Assembly (NCBI GenBank): GCA_037367405.1 | Contig: JAZKJV010003366.1 | Coordinates: 1-64,000 of the forward strand | DNA: 64,000 nucleotides | Source of the DNA: Ottelia alismoides | Lineage: Eukaryota; Streptophyta; Magnoliopsida; Alismatales; Hydrocharitaceae | Direction of reading: 5' to 3' | Shown here: piece after piece, positions 29,792-41,051 of the stretch | Numbering within the stretch: position 1 is the first letter of the stretch | Layout: every line of letters begins with the position of its first letter | Translations under genes and position numbers: made by a program | The notes under the pieces: generated by a model | What the model saw: only the letters and a program-made list of their open reading frames with translations | Database searches by the model: none | What the model was told of the DNA's origin: nothing

Positions 29792-31645
29792 ATGAAAAAA
29801 CTTTACTTTCTAGCCATGATGAGTGCTGGTTTGGTTGCTTCGGCTCAAACTTCACGCATTCCTGCTGCTACAGCCAACAAGGCTTTGCCTATGGCGAACG
29901 TAAACAAAAGAACAGATTACAGCGTGCCTTCGCCTGTTCGTTTGGTAGAAAAGCCTAGCCGTTCAACCGGTTATAACAAGGCTGCGCGCTGGACAACTGT
30001 TGGAAGAACCAACTTCGACCGTCAAACCAACTCTTCGGTTTACCGCCGTATTTGGGCTCACAACAATGGTAAAGTGAGTGTAATCTGGACAACATCTTCT
30101 GATGGTCCGGGAGCTAACTTCTTGGGCCGTGGAACCGGTTACAATCACTATGATGGTAGCACTTGGGGTCCTGTAACATTGCAACGCATCGAGCAATCTC
30201 GTACAGGTTATCCTAACCTCGACTTTGACGGAACAACTGAAATCGTTATGAGTCACCGCGTTGATACCTCTGGACGCTCAGGTGGGTTAGCTTACAATAC
30301 CAATGGAGCTATTGGTGGCAGTGTTTGGAACTCAACCACTGTTTTACCTCCTGCCAATAACCGACCTTCTGTATTGTGGCCACGTACGGTGATCTCAAAT
30401 GGTTACATGCACGTATTGGCTACATTCACCTCTCCTTCAAGCGGACAAGATTCTGCTAAAATGATGGGTGTAACCAATCCTACTGTTATTCTCGCTACAA
30501 CTTAAATACCGCAACTTGGGAAATCCAAAACGTGACCCTTCCGGGATATGACAGTACGCGTTGGGTAAACGGTTCAGCTGACGGATATGCAATGGATGCG
30601 CGTGGATCCAATGTTGCCATCTTGATGGGCGGAACAACAGATGATATCACCATGTGGAAATCAACCGACAATGGTACAAACTGGACTGCGACCATTATTG
30701 ACTCGTTTCCGGTTCCTGCATTTAGAGACCAAGTATTGATTTTGGATACGCCTGTGGTAACAGACGGATCTTTGTCGATTCGCTTGGACTCTACAAACAA
30801 TGCTCATTGCTTCTGGGGCCGTTTACGTATGTTGAACACTGAAACAGATGACAATACCAACAGCGTATTCTTGGGAACTAATTCAATCGACTACTGGTAT
30901 GAAGGTCGTCCTGATAGCATTGTTTCAGTTGCAGGTGCTCCTGACTTGAATAACGATGGTAACCTGAACATCGGTTCTATCGACAGCCGTTCACGCTATG
31001 GTAACGCTGGTGTAGCTACTATGCCTTATGCCATCTTTGACGAAACAGGTCGCATCTTCGTGGTGTATTCTGCGTTAACTGATGATGACCTTGAAGCACA
31101 AGGTGCCGGTTTCCGTGATTTGTTTGTTATCTTCTCTGATGACAACGGAGCTACTTGGTCAAACGCTCAAAACCTTACTGGTGTAATGGGCTTCAATATT
31201 GAGCAAATCTTCGGTTCTGCAACTATCAAAGACGGTATCTTCCACGTTACCTTTATGGAGAGTGCAGCAGTAGGTTTCTTCGATGAGACTGATGAATAAA
31301 ATCGGACCTTTTGATATCATCCACTACGCGATCCCAGTATCTAACATCTTGGGTGGTTCAGTTGGACTAAACGATAACAATCAAAACAATGTATTTAGCG
31401 TAGCTACAAACTATCCTAACCCATTCCGCAACAGCACAATCGTTCCTGTAAAGTTGAACGAACAAGCTGATGTAACCATCACTGTTGTGAATGTTTTAGG
31501 CGAAGTGGTTTACAACAAAACCTTTGCTAACAACAGCATCGGTGTGAATGAGTTTGAAATCAACGGTGATTTCAAACCTGGTTTCTACTTCTACAATGTT
31601 GAATCGAAAGGCTTCAAAGCCAGCGGTAAGATGCTTGCTGAATAA
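29792..31645 (+). CDS. secreted sialidase-fold protein with T9SS sorting domain (two frame breaks)
   Basis: About 618 residues. A signal peptide (KKLYFLAMMSAGLVASAQ) is followed by a repeated strand pattern with Asp-box-like elements (WKSTDNGTNWTATI, IFSDDNGATWSNAQNLTG) typical of BNR/sialidase propellers. Catalytic residues of true sialidases cannot be confirmed. The C-terminal 85 residues (FSVATNYPNPFRNSTIVPVK and VVNVLGEVVYNKTF) are a type A type IX sorting domain, so the protein is probably moved through the outer membrane and surface-attached or released. Breaks lie near 30500 and 31290. The coding sequence uses a narrow set of codons (for example many CGT, GGT, AAC), suggesting high expression. 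Confidence 0.82.
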
Positions 31646-31667
31646 TTCCGAATATCGATCACTCATT

Positions 31668-31703
31668 AAAAAGGCTGTTACATCTCATGTAGCAGCCTTT
31701 TTT
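31668..31703 (+). terminator. rho-independent terminator
   Basis: AAAAAGGCTGTTACAT pairs with ATGTAGCAGCCTTTTT around a CTC loop with one mismatch, and a T run follows. It ends the T9SS protein gene. Confidence 0.85.
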
Positions 31704-31729
31704 GTTTCATATCTGACTACATTTGCCTT

Positions 31730-32725
31730 ATGGACAAATCCTCCTACCTGCAAATTCGGGTGATGTGCAATATTTTGATCGGAAGTATGGTCATCATGTT
31801 GTTGAAGTTTGTGGCATATTTTCTGACGCATTCGGATGCAATTCTGAGTGATGCATTAGAATCAATCATCAATGTTGTTGCTGGAAGTTTTGCCTACTAC
31901 AGTTTATGGCTTGCGGCAAAACCGAAAGATATTGACCATCCTTACGGACATGGGAAAATTGAATTTATCTCTGCTGGCTTTGAAGGTGGATTGATTCTGA
32001 TTGCAGGATTGGTGATTGTGGTAAAGTCTGTCTTTTCATTGTTCCATCCCGTACAAGTTGAGCGACTGGATTGGGGCGCTTTGATTGCAGCCATTGCGGG
32101 CGGAGCCAACTTTTTGTTAGGACATATCCTTATTAAGAATGGGAAAAGATACCAATCCCTTACACTTATTGCTGACGGAAAACACCTCCAAAGTGATACC
32201 TGGAGCAGCCTGGGACTGGTAGTTGGTGTGCTGCTTATCTATGCTACAGGCTGGTTGTGGTTAGATGCAATTCTCGCCATTCTGTTTGCCGGAGTGATCA
32301 TGTTCACGGGCTATACGCTGGTGCGTAAATCGCTGGCAGGACTTATGGATGAATCGGATCAGAACATCATTGAAGACGTTGTAAGCGTATTAAACACGCA
32401 TCGGGCTACCAACTGGATTGATGTCCATAATCTTCGGATATTACAATACGGTTCAAGTTACCATATTGATTGCCATATAACACTCCCATGGTATCGAAAT
32501 TTACATGACTCCCACGAGGAACTAAAAAAAGTAGAAGACCTCATCTCCTTGCAGTTTAACCGGAAAGTAGAGTTGTTTATACACCCTGATCCATGTTTAC
32601 CGGTAAGTTGTGCGCATTGTTGCATTCAGGAGTGTGCCGTTCGGCAATATCCTTTTGTAAACCGCATTGAGTGGACGCCGGAAAATGTGATGCGCAATGC
32701 CAAACATGGATTAGGTGTTGATTAG
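31730..32725 (+). CDS. cation diffusion facilitator (CDF) family metal efflux transporter
   Basis: 331 residues with six predicted membrane helices. It exports Zn2+, Fe2+ or a similar divalent cation in exchange for protons. The metal-site motifs are HSDAILSDALE in helix 2 and DGKHLQSDTWSS in helix 5, giving the His/Asp pairs of the family. The cytoplasmic C-terminal domain (IDVHNLRILQYGSSYHIDCH) ends in a Cys cluster (DPCLPVSCAHCCIQEC), a likely extra metal site. The frame is intact. TACATTTG (31718-31725), a good -7 box, ends five bases before the start. Confidence 0.9.
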   Translation: MDKSSYLQIRVMCNILIGSMVIMLLKFVAYFLTHSDAILSDALESIINVVAGSFAYYSLWLAAKPKDIDHPYGHGKIEFISAGFEGGLILIAGLVIVVKSVFSLFHPVQVERLDWGALIAAIAGGANFLLGHILIKNGKRYQSLTLIADGKHLQSDTWSSLGLVVGVLLIYATGWLWLDAILAILFAGVIMFTGYTLVRKSLAGLMDESDQNIIEDVVSVLNTHRATNWIDVHNLRILQYGSSYHIDCHITLPWYRNLHDSHEELKKVEDLISLQFNRKVELFIHPDPCLPVSCAHCCIQECAVRQYPFVNRIEWTPENVMRNAKHGLGVD

Positions 32726-34121
32726 AAAATTTTACCCGGATTCAGTAACCCTTTAGGATCGAAAGCAGCCTTGATGCGGCGCATCAATTCTAGTTGGATT
32801 TCAGGCATCACTACCTGCATATATGGCTTTTGCACAAGTCCAATGCCATGTTCACCACTGATGGTACCTCCCAGGGTTTTGCACAACGTGAATATTTCGA
32901 TGATCGCCTGAGTTATTTCATGGTTCCAAAATTGATCTGAAAGATCATCTTTCAGAATATTCACATGGAGATTTCCATCACCTGCATGACCATAGCAAAC
33001 GGTTCGAAATCCATACTGATTGCCAATCGCTTTTACCCCACGAAACAAAGCCGGTAATTCAGCCCTTGGCACTACAGTGTCTTCCTCTTTATAGGTATTG
33101 TTAAACTTGGTTGCCTCCCCAATTCCGCGGCGTAGCCGCCAGAAAAACTCCTTCTCTTCAGCTGATTGGGCAAATAACACTTCACCGCTTTCGTGGGCAA
33201 ATAATACTTCACTGATCCGTTCACATTCCTGCATCATGATATCCATATCATTTCCATCCACTTCAATCAACAGATAGGCTTCAACACCATCCGGTATATC
33301 AAATGTTAACTGTTGCAGGGCTGCCGAAAGTCTGAATCCTTCGGGTTCTACAAATTCGCAAGCACTTGGATTGCATCCGGCCAAAAAAATACCATTCACC
33401 GCTTCGCATGCCTTTTCAGGTGAGGAGAATGGAGCCAACAACAGCAATGTATGCTGAGGATGCGGGATGAGTTTAAGCACCATTTGTGTGACGATACCCA
33501 GCGTTCCTTCACTGCCAATCATAAGATGGGTTAGGTTATATCCGGTTGAATATTTAAGTGTATTTGCTCCTGTCCAAATCACCTCCCCTGTTGGCAAAAC
33601 AACTTCCAGGTTAAGCACATAATCGCGGGTAGTTCCGTACTTCAACCGCCCGCGGACCACCACTGGCATGGGCTATATTACCTCCCAGGAAACAGCTTCC
33701 TTTGCTTGCAGGATCGGGAGGGTAAAAAAAGACCTTTTTCCCGAACAGCCATTTGCAAAGCCTCATTAACCACACCCGGTTCAACAGTTACCTGAAAATT
33801 TCGCTCGTCAATTTGAACAATATGGTTCATCCGTTCCATGGAAAGCACAAGTCCACCCTGCACAGGTAAAGCACCACCACTGAGTCCGGTTCCAGCCCCC
33901 CTGGGTGTTACCACAATTCCTTGCGCATAACAGTATTGCATAACACCTGCAACTTGTGCGGTATTAGCAGGTAATACTACTACTTCAGGTGCAAATCGAA
34001 GGTCTTCCGTATAATCTTTTGAATAATGCTCCAACGACTCTTCATCGAATCGGATAAACGGTTCACCAACTATCGTTGCAATATGCTTTATTTGTTCCCG
34101 GGTAATTGTGTTGCGTTGCAT
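32722..34121 (-). CDS. FAD-linked oxidase, glycolate oxidase / D-lactate dehydrogenase type (frame breaks)
   Basis: About 466 residues, the GlcD-like length. The N-terminal PCMH-type FAD domain has VVVLPANTAQVAGVMQYCYA, VTPRGAGTGLSGGALPVQGG and, after a break, YPPDPASKGSCFLGGNIAHA. The second half has LMIGSEGTLGIVTQMVLKL and the C-terminal FGHAGDGNLHVN-type motif, here CYGHAGDGNLHVNIL, and ends GLLNPGKIF. The enzyme oxidises a 2-hydroxy acid and passes electrons to a membrane acceptor; the exact substrate (glycolate or D-lactate) cannot be told. Breaks lie near 33735 and 33645. The stop overlaps that of the convergent CDF gene. Confidence 0.87.
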
Positions 34122-34223
34122 ACTGCAATATTAAGAAGCGCCTCTGGAAGTGTATCAACAACTCAAGCACACTTGTGGAGGAATGTCCTCGCAAACGCAC
34201 AAACCCTGATAGATATGCATACA

Positions 34224-36377
34224 ATGAAACATTTACTACGCATTGGAACAGTGGCATTTTCACTATTGTGCACAGCCATATCCTTACACGCACAAAACCT
34301 GAACCTTGAAGATATCTGGATCAAGGGAACCTTTAACGCCAAAGGCGTTAGTGGATTTAACTCCATGAAAGACGGACGCTACTATTCGGCGCTGGATGGA
34401 AATAACAATATCGTTCGCTACCGTTTCAGCGATGGGAAACAAGAAGACATTCTAGTGAAAGCGAATGAGCTGGACCTCAATAATTTTGACTATGAATGGA
34501 GGCGCAGATGAGCAATTGTTGCTGCTCACCACCAATCCGAAGCAGATCTACCGTCATTCTTTTACCACCAATATTCACCTGTTTAATCTTAAAACACGCA
34601 AACTCATTCACCTACCGCAGATGCTGTTATGTTACCCGAATTATCGCCCGATGGTACCAGGCTGGCATACGTAAAAAATAATAACCTTTTTTATCATGGA
34701 ACTAAGCACCATGAAAGAAACCCAGGTAACAACAGATGGCAAGGTAAATGCCATTATCAATGGTTCAACAGACTGGGTGTATGAAGAAGAGTTTGCCCTG
34801 AGCAAAGGCTTCTATTGGAGTCCGAATAGTCTGAATATTGCGTTTTACCGTTTTGATGAGAGTGGCGTAAAAGAATACGGAATGCCGCTGTATGGTGAAT
34901 TGTATCCTCAAGAATATAAGTTAAATATCCTAAAGCCGGAGAAGCCAATTCTATCGTTAGCATCCAAACATACAATGTCCAAACAAAGGCATTACAAACC
35001 ATGGATATCGGCACTGATGCCGACATCTATATACCCAGAATCTATTGGACTGCAACAGCTGACCAACTTTGCATTCAGCGCATGAACCGTTTGCAAAACA
35101 AGCTGGAATTACTAATGGCCCAGCCGCAATCGGGCAGCAGTAAAGTGATCTACACAGAAATCAATAACGCATACATTGAGGTTCCGGAAGTACACTTCCT
35201 GCAAGATGGTAAATCATTTATCCTGAATAGCGAACAATCGGGTTGGAATCATTTATACCAGTATGACATGGGCGGGAAACTGTTGCGCCAACTCACAAAA
35301 GGTACTTGGGACATTGATCAGTTTTATGGTGTGAATGAGCAAACACAAACATTCTATTTTTCCGCTTCTGAAAAGAACAGTACTGAACGTTACGTATATG
35401 CTTCGGGACTGAATGGTAAAAACCTACGTAAGCTTACGCAGCGTGAAGGCTGGAACAGTGCAACATTTAATGCTGATTTCTCTTTCTTCTTATCCACCTA
35501 CTCCACCATCAATACACCACCTCAATATGCCTTGTGTAATGCAGAAGGCAAAGAAGTAAGGGCATTAGAAACCAATGAAGCGTTGAGTCAACGAATGGCC
35601 ACCCATCAATTGAGCAAAGCGGAAATGACCCAATTCACCAATGCATATGGCGAATCACTGAATGCCTTTATGATTAAACCGCTCAACTTTGATGCTGCCA
35701 AAAAATATCCGGTATTGATGTATGTTTACGGAGGACCCGGACATCAACTGGCTGTGAACCGTTGGATGGGGGCTAACTACTTCTGGTTTCAGTTGCTGGC
35801 CTCCAAAGGATACATCATTGTTTGCACAGATGGCAGGGGAACCGGATTCAAGGGAGAGGCCTTCAAAAAATCGACATACTTACAATTGGGGAAATATGAA
35901 ATTGAAGACCAGATATACGTTGCCAAGTATTTGCAAAAGCAACCCTATATTGATGCTTCACGCATAGGTATCTGGGGATGGAGCTTTGGTGGGTATATGG
36001 CAAGTTTGGGCATCAGCAAAGGCAATGACGTTTTCAAAGCAGCCATAGCAGTTGCACCGGTAACCAATTGGCGTTATTACGATAATATTTATACTGAACG
36101 TTTTATGCGCACACCTCAGGAAAATGGAAGCAACTACGACGCCAACTCCCCAATCAACCATGTTGAAAAGATCAAAGGGAACTACTTAATCATTCATGGT
36201 ACCGCTGACGATAACGTTCATTTTCAGAATACCATTGAAATGGTGAATGCGATGATCAATAAAGGGGTGGTATTCGACAGTGAGTTCTACCCGAACAAAC
36301 ACCACGGGATTCAGGGAAACAAAACCCGTTTACACCTCTACGAGCGCATGACCCGTTTCATCCTTGAAAAATTATAA
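34224..36377 (+). CDS. dipeptidyl peptidase IV, S9 family (frame breaks)
   Basis: About 718 residues, normal for a bacterial DPP IV. It removes N-terminal Xaa-Pro dipeptides in the periplasm. The ATG at 34224 gives a signal peptide (KHLLRIGTVAFSLLCTAISL). An eight-bladed propeller follows, including DWVYEEEFALSKGFYWSPNS, where EEE-type glutamates grip the peptide amino end. The alpha/beta hydrolase domain has the nucleophile in GWSFGGYMAS, the aspartate in HGTADDNVHF and the histidine in NKHHGI. Breaks lie near 34495, 34640, 34680 and 34985; the last 458 residues are in one frame. Confidence 0.92.
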
Positions 36378-36381
36378 TACC

Positions 36382-36486
36382 ATGTTGAAACGAATATTGC
36401 GTACATCAGGCCTCATCGGCACACTGTTATTGAGCATGATCGTATTGTATTTAATGATGGTAGCCATTGAGTGGCTACGTGCGTAA
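36382..36486 (+). CDS. 34-residue single-helix membrane peptide
   Basis: The ATG lies four bases after the DPP IV stop. The frame encodes MLKRILRTSGLIGTLLLSMI then VLYLMMVAIEWLRA: a basic start and one membrane helix. Its close spacing suggests it is co-transcribed with the peptidase. I know no family for it, and so short a frame could be chance. Confidence 0.4.
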   Translation: MLKRILRTSGLIGTLLLSMIVLYLMMVAIEWLRA

Positions 36487-36544
36487 CCTCCGCTTGTTTA
36501 GTTTAGTGAGAATTCTATATTGCAATTATTAATTATAAGATTAC

Positions 36545-37921
36545 ATGAGTCAAACTACCGGACATCCTAAAGGTTTATACCTCTTGTTTGCCACCGAGAT
36601 GTGGGAACGTTTCAGCTATTATGGAATGCGTGGATTGCTAACATTGTACCTAACCAAAGCCACGATAGAAGGCGGATTAGGTTTTGATGATGCAAATGCA
36701 GGCTTACTATACGGTATTTATACTGGCTTAGTGTACCTCACACCTATTTTTGGTGGCTGGCTCGCTGATAATTACATCGGTCAGCGCAGATCCATTACAA
36801 TTGGTGGAATTATGATGGCAATCGGACAGTTCAGTTTGTTTTTCTCCTCTTCAAGCGCATTATTCCCTTTTTATCTGGGACTCATCTTACTCATTATCGG
36901 TAATGGTTTCTTCAAACCAAATATTTCAACAATCGTAGGCCAACTTTATCCAGCAGGAGATAGCCGCAAAGATGCTGCTTTTACTATTTTCTATATGGGA
37001 ATCAACCTTGGTGCCTTTTTGGCTCCATTAGTTTGCGGTTTCCTAGCCGAGGATCTGTTCGCTGTGAAAGACACAGCGGGTGTTGTTACAAGTTACGGAT
37101 TCAACTATGGTTTCTTGGCTGCAGGTGTGGGGATGGTTATTGGCCAACTTATGTTTAACGCCCTTGGCCAATCCTATCTTGGTGACCTAGGTAAAGAACC
37201 CGGTGCCAAACTGCAAAAAGCTAAAGCTGCTTCAGAAGGTACCGTTGATCCTCCTTTAACAAAAGAAGAAAAAGATCGTTTGAATGTTATCATTATTATG
37301 ATGTTATTCAACATATTCTTCTGGGCTGGTTTTGAACAAGCCGGTAGCTCAATCTCTTTGTATACGGATCGATTCATCGACAGAAGTATCGGAGATTGGA
37401 CTGTGCCTACTTCGTGGTTCCAATCTGTTAATCCTTTGTTTATTGTATTGTTAGGCCCCGTGTTTACGATGCTATGGACATGGCTTGGAAACCGTAAAAA
37501 AGAACCCAATACGATCATCAAGATGGCGCTTGGAATGATTTTACTGGGAGTAGGCTTTTTCTTGATGATTGGAGCTGCTCTCGAAAGAGGTGGCGATGTT
37601 GCTGATACCGCCGTTAAAGCGAACTTGATGTGGCTTGTTGGAACTTACTTGATTCATACAATGGGAGAACTTTGCCTTTCGCCGGTTGGACTTTCCATGG
37701 TTACCAAACTTGCTCCTATTCGTCTGGGTTCCTTAATGATGGGCGTTTGGTTTTTAAGCAGTTTTATCGCCAATTTCCTTTCCGGATACCTGGTACAATT
37801 CTTCGCTTCCATGGGAGCATTAACCATATTTGCCATCATTTCGGCCGTGGTTATTGTTCTCGGATTAACTGTTTTGTTGATATCTAACCAACTTAAAAAG
37901 ATGATGCATGGCATAGCTTAA
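36545..37921 (+). CDS. POT/PTR2 family proton-coupled oligopeptide transporter
   Basis: 458 residues, intact, with about 12-14 membrane helices of the major facilitator fold. The signature near the start is EMWERFSYYGMRGLLTLYL, where the ExxERF-type motif couples proton binding to peptide uptake. The second family motif appears in FTIFYMGINLGAFLAPLVCG. The substrate is di- or tripeptides. It lies downstream of the dipeptidyl peptidase, so release and uptake of dipeptides may be linked. A strong terminator follows. Confidence 0.93.
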   Translation: MSQTTGHPKGLYLLFATEMWERFSYYGMRGLLTLYLTKATIEGGLGFDDANAGLLYGIYTGLVYLTPIFGGWLADNYIGQRRSITIGGIMMAIGQFSLFFSSSSALFPFYLGLILLIIGNGFFKPNISTIVGQLYPAGDSRKDAAFTIFYMGINLGAFLAPLVCGFLAEDLFAVKDTAGVVTSYGFNYGFLAAGVGMVIGQLMFNALGQSYLGDLGKEPGAKLQKAKAASEGTVDPPLTKEEKDRLNVIIIMMLFNIFFWAGFEQAGSSISLYTDRFIDRSIGDWTVPTSWFQSVNPLFIVLLGPVFTMLWTWLGNRKKEPNTIIKMALGMILLGVGFFLMIGAALERGGDVADTAVKANLMWLVGTYLIHTMGELCLSPVGLSMVTKLAPIRLGSLMMGVWFLSSFIANFLSGYLVQFFASMGALTIFAIISAVVIVLGLTVLLISNQLKKMMHGIA

Positions 37922-37945
37922 ATCGTTGTATCATAACAATATCTT

Positions 37946-37980
37946 AAGAACCCTGAATTACCTTCAGGGTTCTTTTTTTT
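37946..37980 (+). terminator. rho-independent terminator
   Basis: Stem AAGAACCCTGAA, loop TTACC, stem TTCAGGGTTCTT, then eight or more T. It follows the peptide transporter gene. Confidence 0.9.
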
Positions 37981-38086
37981 ACCTTATTCAATCCTTTTTC
38001 AATTACGTATGAACGGTATTTTACGTTTGATGCTGTTGAAAAAATCATCCCCAAAAACAGCGCTTTACCCCTACATTTGAAGTTGT

Positions 38087-39739
38087 ATGTTACAGTCGCT
38101 GCAGATTCGCAATACGCCATCATCAAGGAAGTTCATATTACGTTTGATGAACGCCTGAATATCATTACCGGAGAAACCGGTGCAGGTAAATCGATCCTTA
38201 TGGGCGCACTCGGATTAATTTTAGGTGACCGTGCTGATAGTAAAGTATTGCATCATCCGGAAGAAAAATGTGTGGTTGAAGGCCAGTTTGCCGTTGGAAG
38301 CTATAAACTGCAATCTTTTTTTGCGGCCCATGAGTTGGATTACGACCATACCTGCATTATTCGACGCGAAATAGCGCCCAATGGCAAATCCCGTGCATTC
38401 GTAAATGATACACCCGTAACCTTACAGGTACTAAAAGATCTGGGTGAACAACTGATTGATATCGTTTCGCAACACCAAACCCTTGAACTGAACGAAGAGT
38501 CTTTTCAACTTGCTGTAGTGGATGCCGTAGCTGAATCCGGACCTTTGCTGGAGCAATACGAATCCTTGTATAAACAGTTTACCACAGTTGCCAAGCAATT
38601 GGAAGAACTCACGGAACAGGAGGCCAAAGCGCGGACAGATGAAGATTACCTAAAATTTATCCTGGCCGAATTAAATGAGGCCAACTTACAGGCTGATGAA
38701 CAAGAACAGTTGGAACAGCAACTCGAAGTATTGAGTCATGCCGAACTCATCCAGCAAACTGCAGGTAACAGCGCTCGTTTGTTAACGGAAGAGGAGAACA
38801 GCATCACCGATCAGTTGCAACAAATCCGGGCTTCCCTGCAAACCGCTGCCCGCCTATCATACCGGGCTTCATGATGCCAACAAACGATTGGAATCAGCCC
38901 TGATTGAACTTAAAGATATTGCTGCTGAATTGGAACAAATTGCGGAACAAACCCAGGCAGATCCCCGCATGCTGGAGCAAACAGAAGAACGGTTACAAAC
39001 TTTGTTTTCGTTGCACAAAAAACACCGTGTAAACAACAATACTGAGCTGATTGCGTTGCAACAACAGTTACAATCCAACCTCGACTCCATCGGAAGTTTA
39101 CAGGATGAAATTGCACGCTTGCAACAAACGATGGATAAACTTCATGCAGATGTTGATCAGGCTGCACTAAAACTATCAGCGCAACGCACTAAAACCATTC
39201 CCAAAATTGAGAAACGTGTCAAAGAATTGCTCAATCAGGTTGAAATGCCCGACGCACGTATCCAAATTGACTGTAAACCGCGTTTACAATTTGGACCAAA
39301 AGGACTTGACCAAATCCAACTTTTGTTTGCAGCCAACAAAGGCCAATCGTTTCAATTGATTAGCAAGGTTGCTTCTGGAGGTGAATTAAGCCGCCTCATG
39401 CTGTGTATCAAGTCCTTGATTGCCGACCAGGTTGCCCTGCCAAGCATCGTTTTTGATGAAATCGATACGGGCATTTCCGGAGAGGCTGCCTTGAAAGTTT
39501 CCAATGTGATGAAAGAACATGCACAACACCATCAAGTGATTGCGATTACCCACTTACCACAAATAGCCGGTAAAGCTGATGCGCACTTCTTTGTTCATAA
39601 AACCACTGATAAAACTACGACCCATACCCATATTCGTCAGTTAAACGAACAAGAACGATTAGAGGAGATTGCCCGAATGTTGCATGGAGCCAATCCTTCG
39701 GCCAAAGTACTGGAAGCAGCGCGCGAATTAATTGGTTAG
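38087..39739 (+). CDS. recN: DNA repair protein RecN (two frame breaks)
   Basis: About 551 residues, the usual length. It is an SMC-like ATPase acting on double-strand breaks. The start is the ATG at 38087 (LQSLQIRN). A missing base near 38112 separates it from AIIKEVHITFDERLNIITGE, where Walker A is GETGAGKSIL. Two long coiled-coil arms follow (QEQLEQQLEVLSHAELIQQ). A break near 38870 precedes the second half with the ABC signature ASGGELSRLML, Walker B IVFDEIDTGISG and the switch HLPQIAGKAD. In many Bacteroidota it follows DUF4835; here it stands alone behind a possible TACATTTG box at 38072-38079. Confidence 0.93.
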
Positions 39740-39822
39740 TCCAACTTTTCAACCTTTCTTCCACAACCTAAGGGATTTATCAATTTCTTACTACCTTCAT
39801 CGGGTCAAATACAACTATTGCC

Positions 39823-40584
39823 ATGAACCGATTTCGATTACTCGTACTGCTTACCCTAATTACAACTGTAGCATTTGCCCAGCGCAATAAACCTGTTACC
39901 CCTGCACCCCGACCTACAACACCTAAAGCTCCGCCGCCTTACGTGTTGAAAAAAGATTATGAAGCACAAATCGCAGAACTCAATGCCAAGATTAATGATG
40001 CTTCCAATGCTGCAGCTTCAGTTCGCAGAAGCGTGGAAGGCCGCTTAGGTCAGGTTGCTGTTCTGGATAGCCAACTTCAGGCCATCGAAACGATCTTAAA
40101 TTCGGCGAGTTTTCAAATTGCCATGAATGCCGACTCATTGCGTGAAACCAAAAACTCAATGGATGCCTTTCGCCAGGCTGCACTCAATAATTTTGATGCC
40201 ATCAAGGCACAGGAAGCCGAACAAAGCCAATTGATTTGGATTGTATTGGGTGCTTCACTTGCTGTCAGTGTTGTAGTATTGCTTGTTGCCTTGAATGCTT
40301 CTAAAGGCAAATTGAAAGCAATGGAAAGCACGTTGATTAAGAATGAAGAAATATTGAAGAAGTCCATTTCAATACAAGTTGAAAAAGCACAAAAAGAACT
40401 GAAAGAAGAAATGCAAGTTTCCGAATCACGCATCCTTGTAGATCTTTCGGTGATCAAACGTGAAGCTGCCGCTCAGCTCAACCAAGAGAAACAAAGCCTG
40501 CTAACGCAGTTGTCAGCTCTGCAGGAACGCCTTGCCACCTTGAAAAACCTCAAGACGGTGAAGACAGCGATCCTGAAACGGTAA
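39823..40584 (+). CDS. hypothetical membrane protein with two coiled coils
   Basis: 253 residues, intact. A signal peptide (RLLVLLTLITTVAFAQ) is followed by a Pro-rich linker (PAPRPTTPKAPPPY). Next come a coiled coil at about residues 43-130, a single membrane helix (LIWIVLGASLAVSVVVLLVA, about 137-158) and a second, cytoplasmic coiled coil at about 160-245. The topology is therefore a periplasmic and a cytoplasmic rod joined by one helix. I recognise no family. The gene ends 7 bases before the DUF421 gene and is probably co-transcribed with it. Confidence 0.7.
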   Translation: MNRFRLLVLLTLITTVAFAQRNKPVTPAPRPTTPKAPPPYVLKKDYEAQIAELNAKINDASNAAASVRRSVEGRLGQVAVLDSQLQAIETILNSASFQIAMNADSLRETKNSMDAFRQAALNNFDAIKAQEAEQSQLIWIVLGASLAVSVVVLLVALNASKGKLKAMESTLIKNEEILKKSISIQVEKAQKELKEEMQVSESRILVDLSVIKREAAAQLNQEKQSLLTQLSALQERLATLKNLKTVKTAILKR

Positions 40585-40591
40585 TTTAACA

Positions 40592-41050
40592 ATGGCTGTT
40601 TACCTGGATATTGTATTACGCACAGCAAGTGTATTTGTATTCATCTTGCTGGCGATTCGCTTCACAGGTAAGAAAGAAATTTCACAACTTTCCATTACGG
40701 ATTTTGTGCTCATCATTTTGGTGAGCAATGCTGTTCAAAACGCCATGGTCGGTCCAGACACCTCTCTCTCCGGAGGACTGATTGCCGCGCTCGTACTGTT
40801 CGCATTGGATTACTTCATCAAGCTGATCACTTACCGAAGCAAGCGCTTCAAAAAACTGGTAGAAGGCGACCCTGTGGTATTGGTTTACAAAGGTAGAAAG
40901 ATGGAACGTAACCTCCGATCCGAAAAAATTTCAGATGATGAATTAGCGGCCGCAGCACGGTCACATGGTGTGATGCAAATTGAGCATATTGAAATTGCTG
41001 TACTGGAAACCAATGGAACCATTAGTGTAATTGAACGTAAAATACCTTAG
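40592..41050 (+). CDS. DUF421 (YetF-like) membrane protein
   Basis: 152 residues with three N-terminal membrane helices (IVLRTASVFVFILLAIRFTG, FVLIILVSNAVQNAMVG, GLIAALVLFALDYFIKL) and a cytoplasmic domain carrying the family pattern GDPVVLVYKGRKMERNLRSE and RSHGVMQIEHIEIAVLETNG. The family's biochemical role is unknown, though some members link to spore or envelope functions. The frame is intact. The next gene starts two bases after its stop. Confidence 0.88.
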   Translation: MAVYLDIVLRTASVFVFILLAIRFTGKKEISQLSITDFVLIILVSNAVQNAMVGPDTSLSGGLIAALVLFALDYFIKLITYRSKRFKKLVEGDPVVLVYKGRKMERNLRSEKISDDELAAAARSHGVMQIEHIEIAVLETNGTISVIERKIP

Positions 41051-41051
41051 C

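Noticed and set aside
38077..38087. Upstream start for RecN from the longer open frame
   Set aside because: The upstream frame translates to nonsense; the family N-terminus LQSLQIRN begins at 38087 in the other frame.
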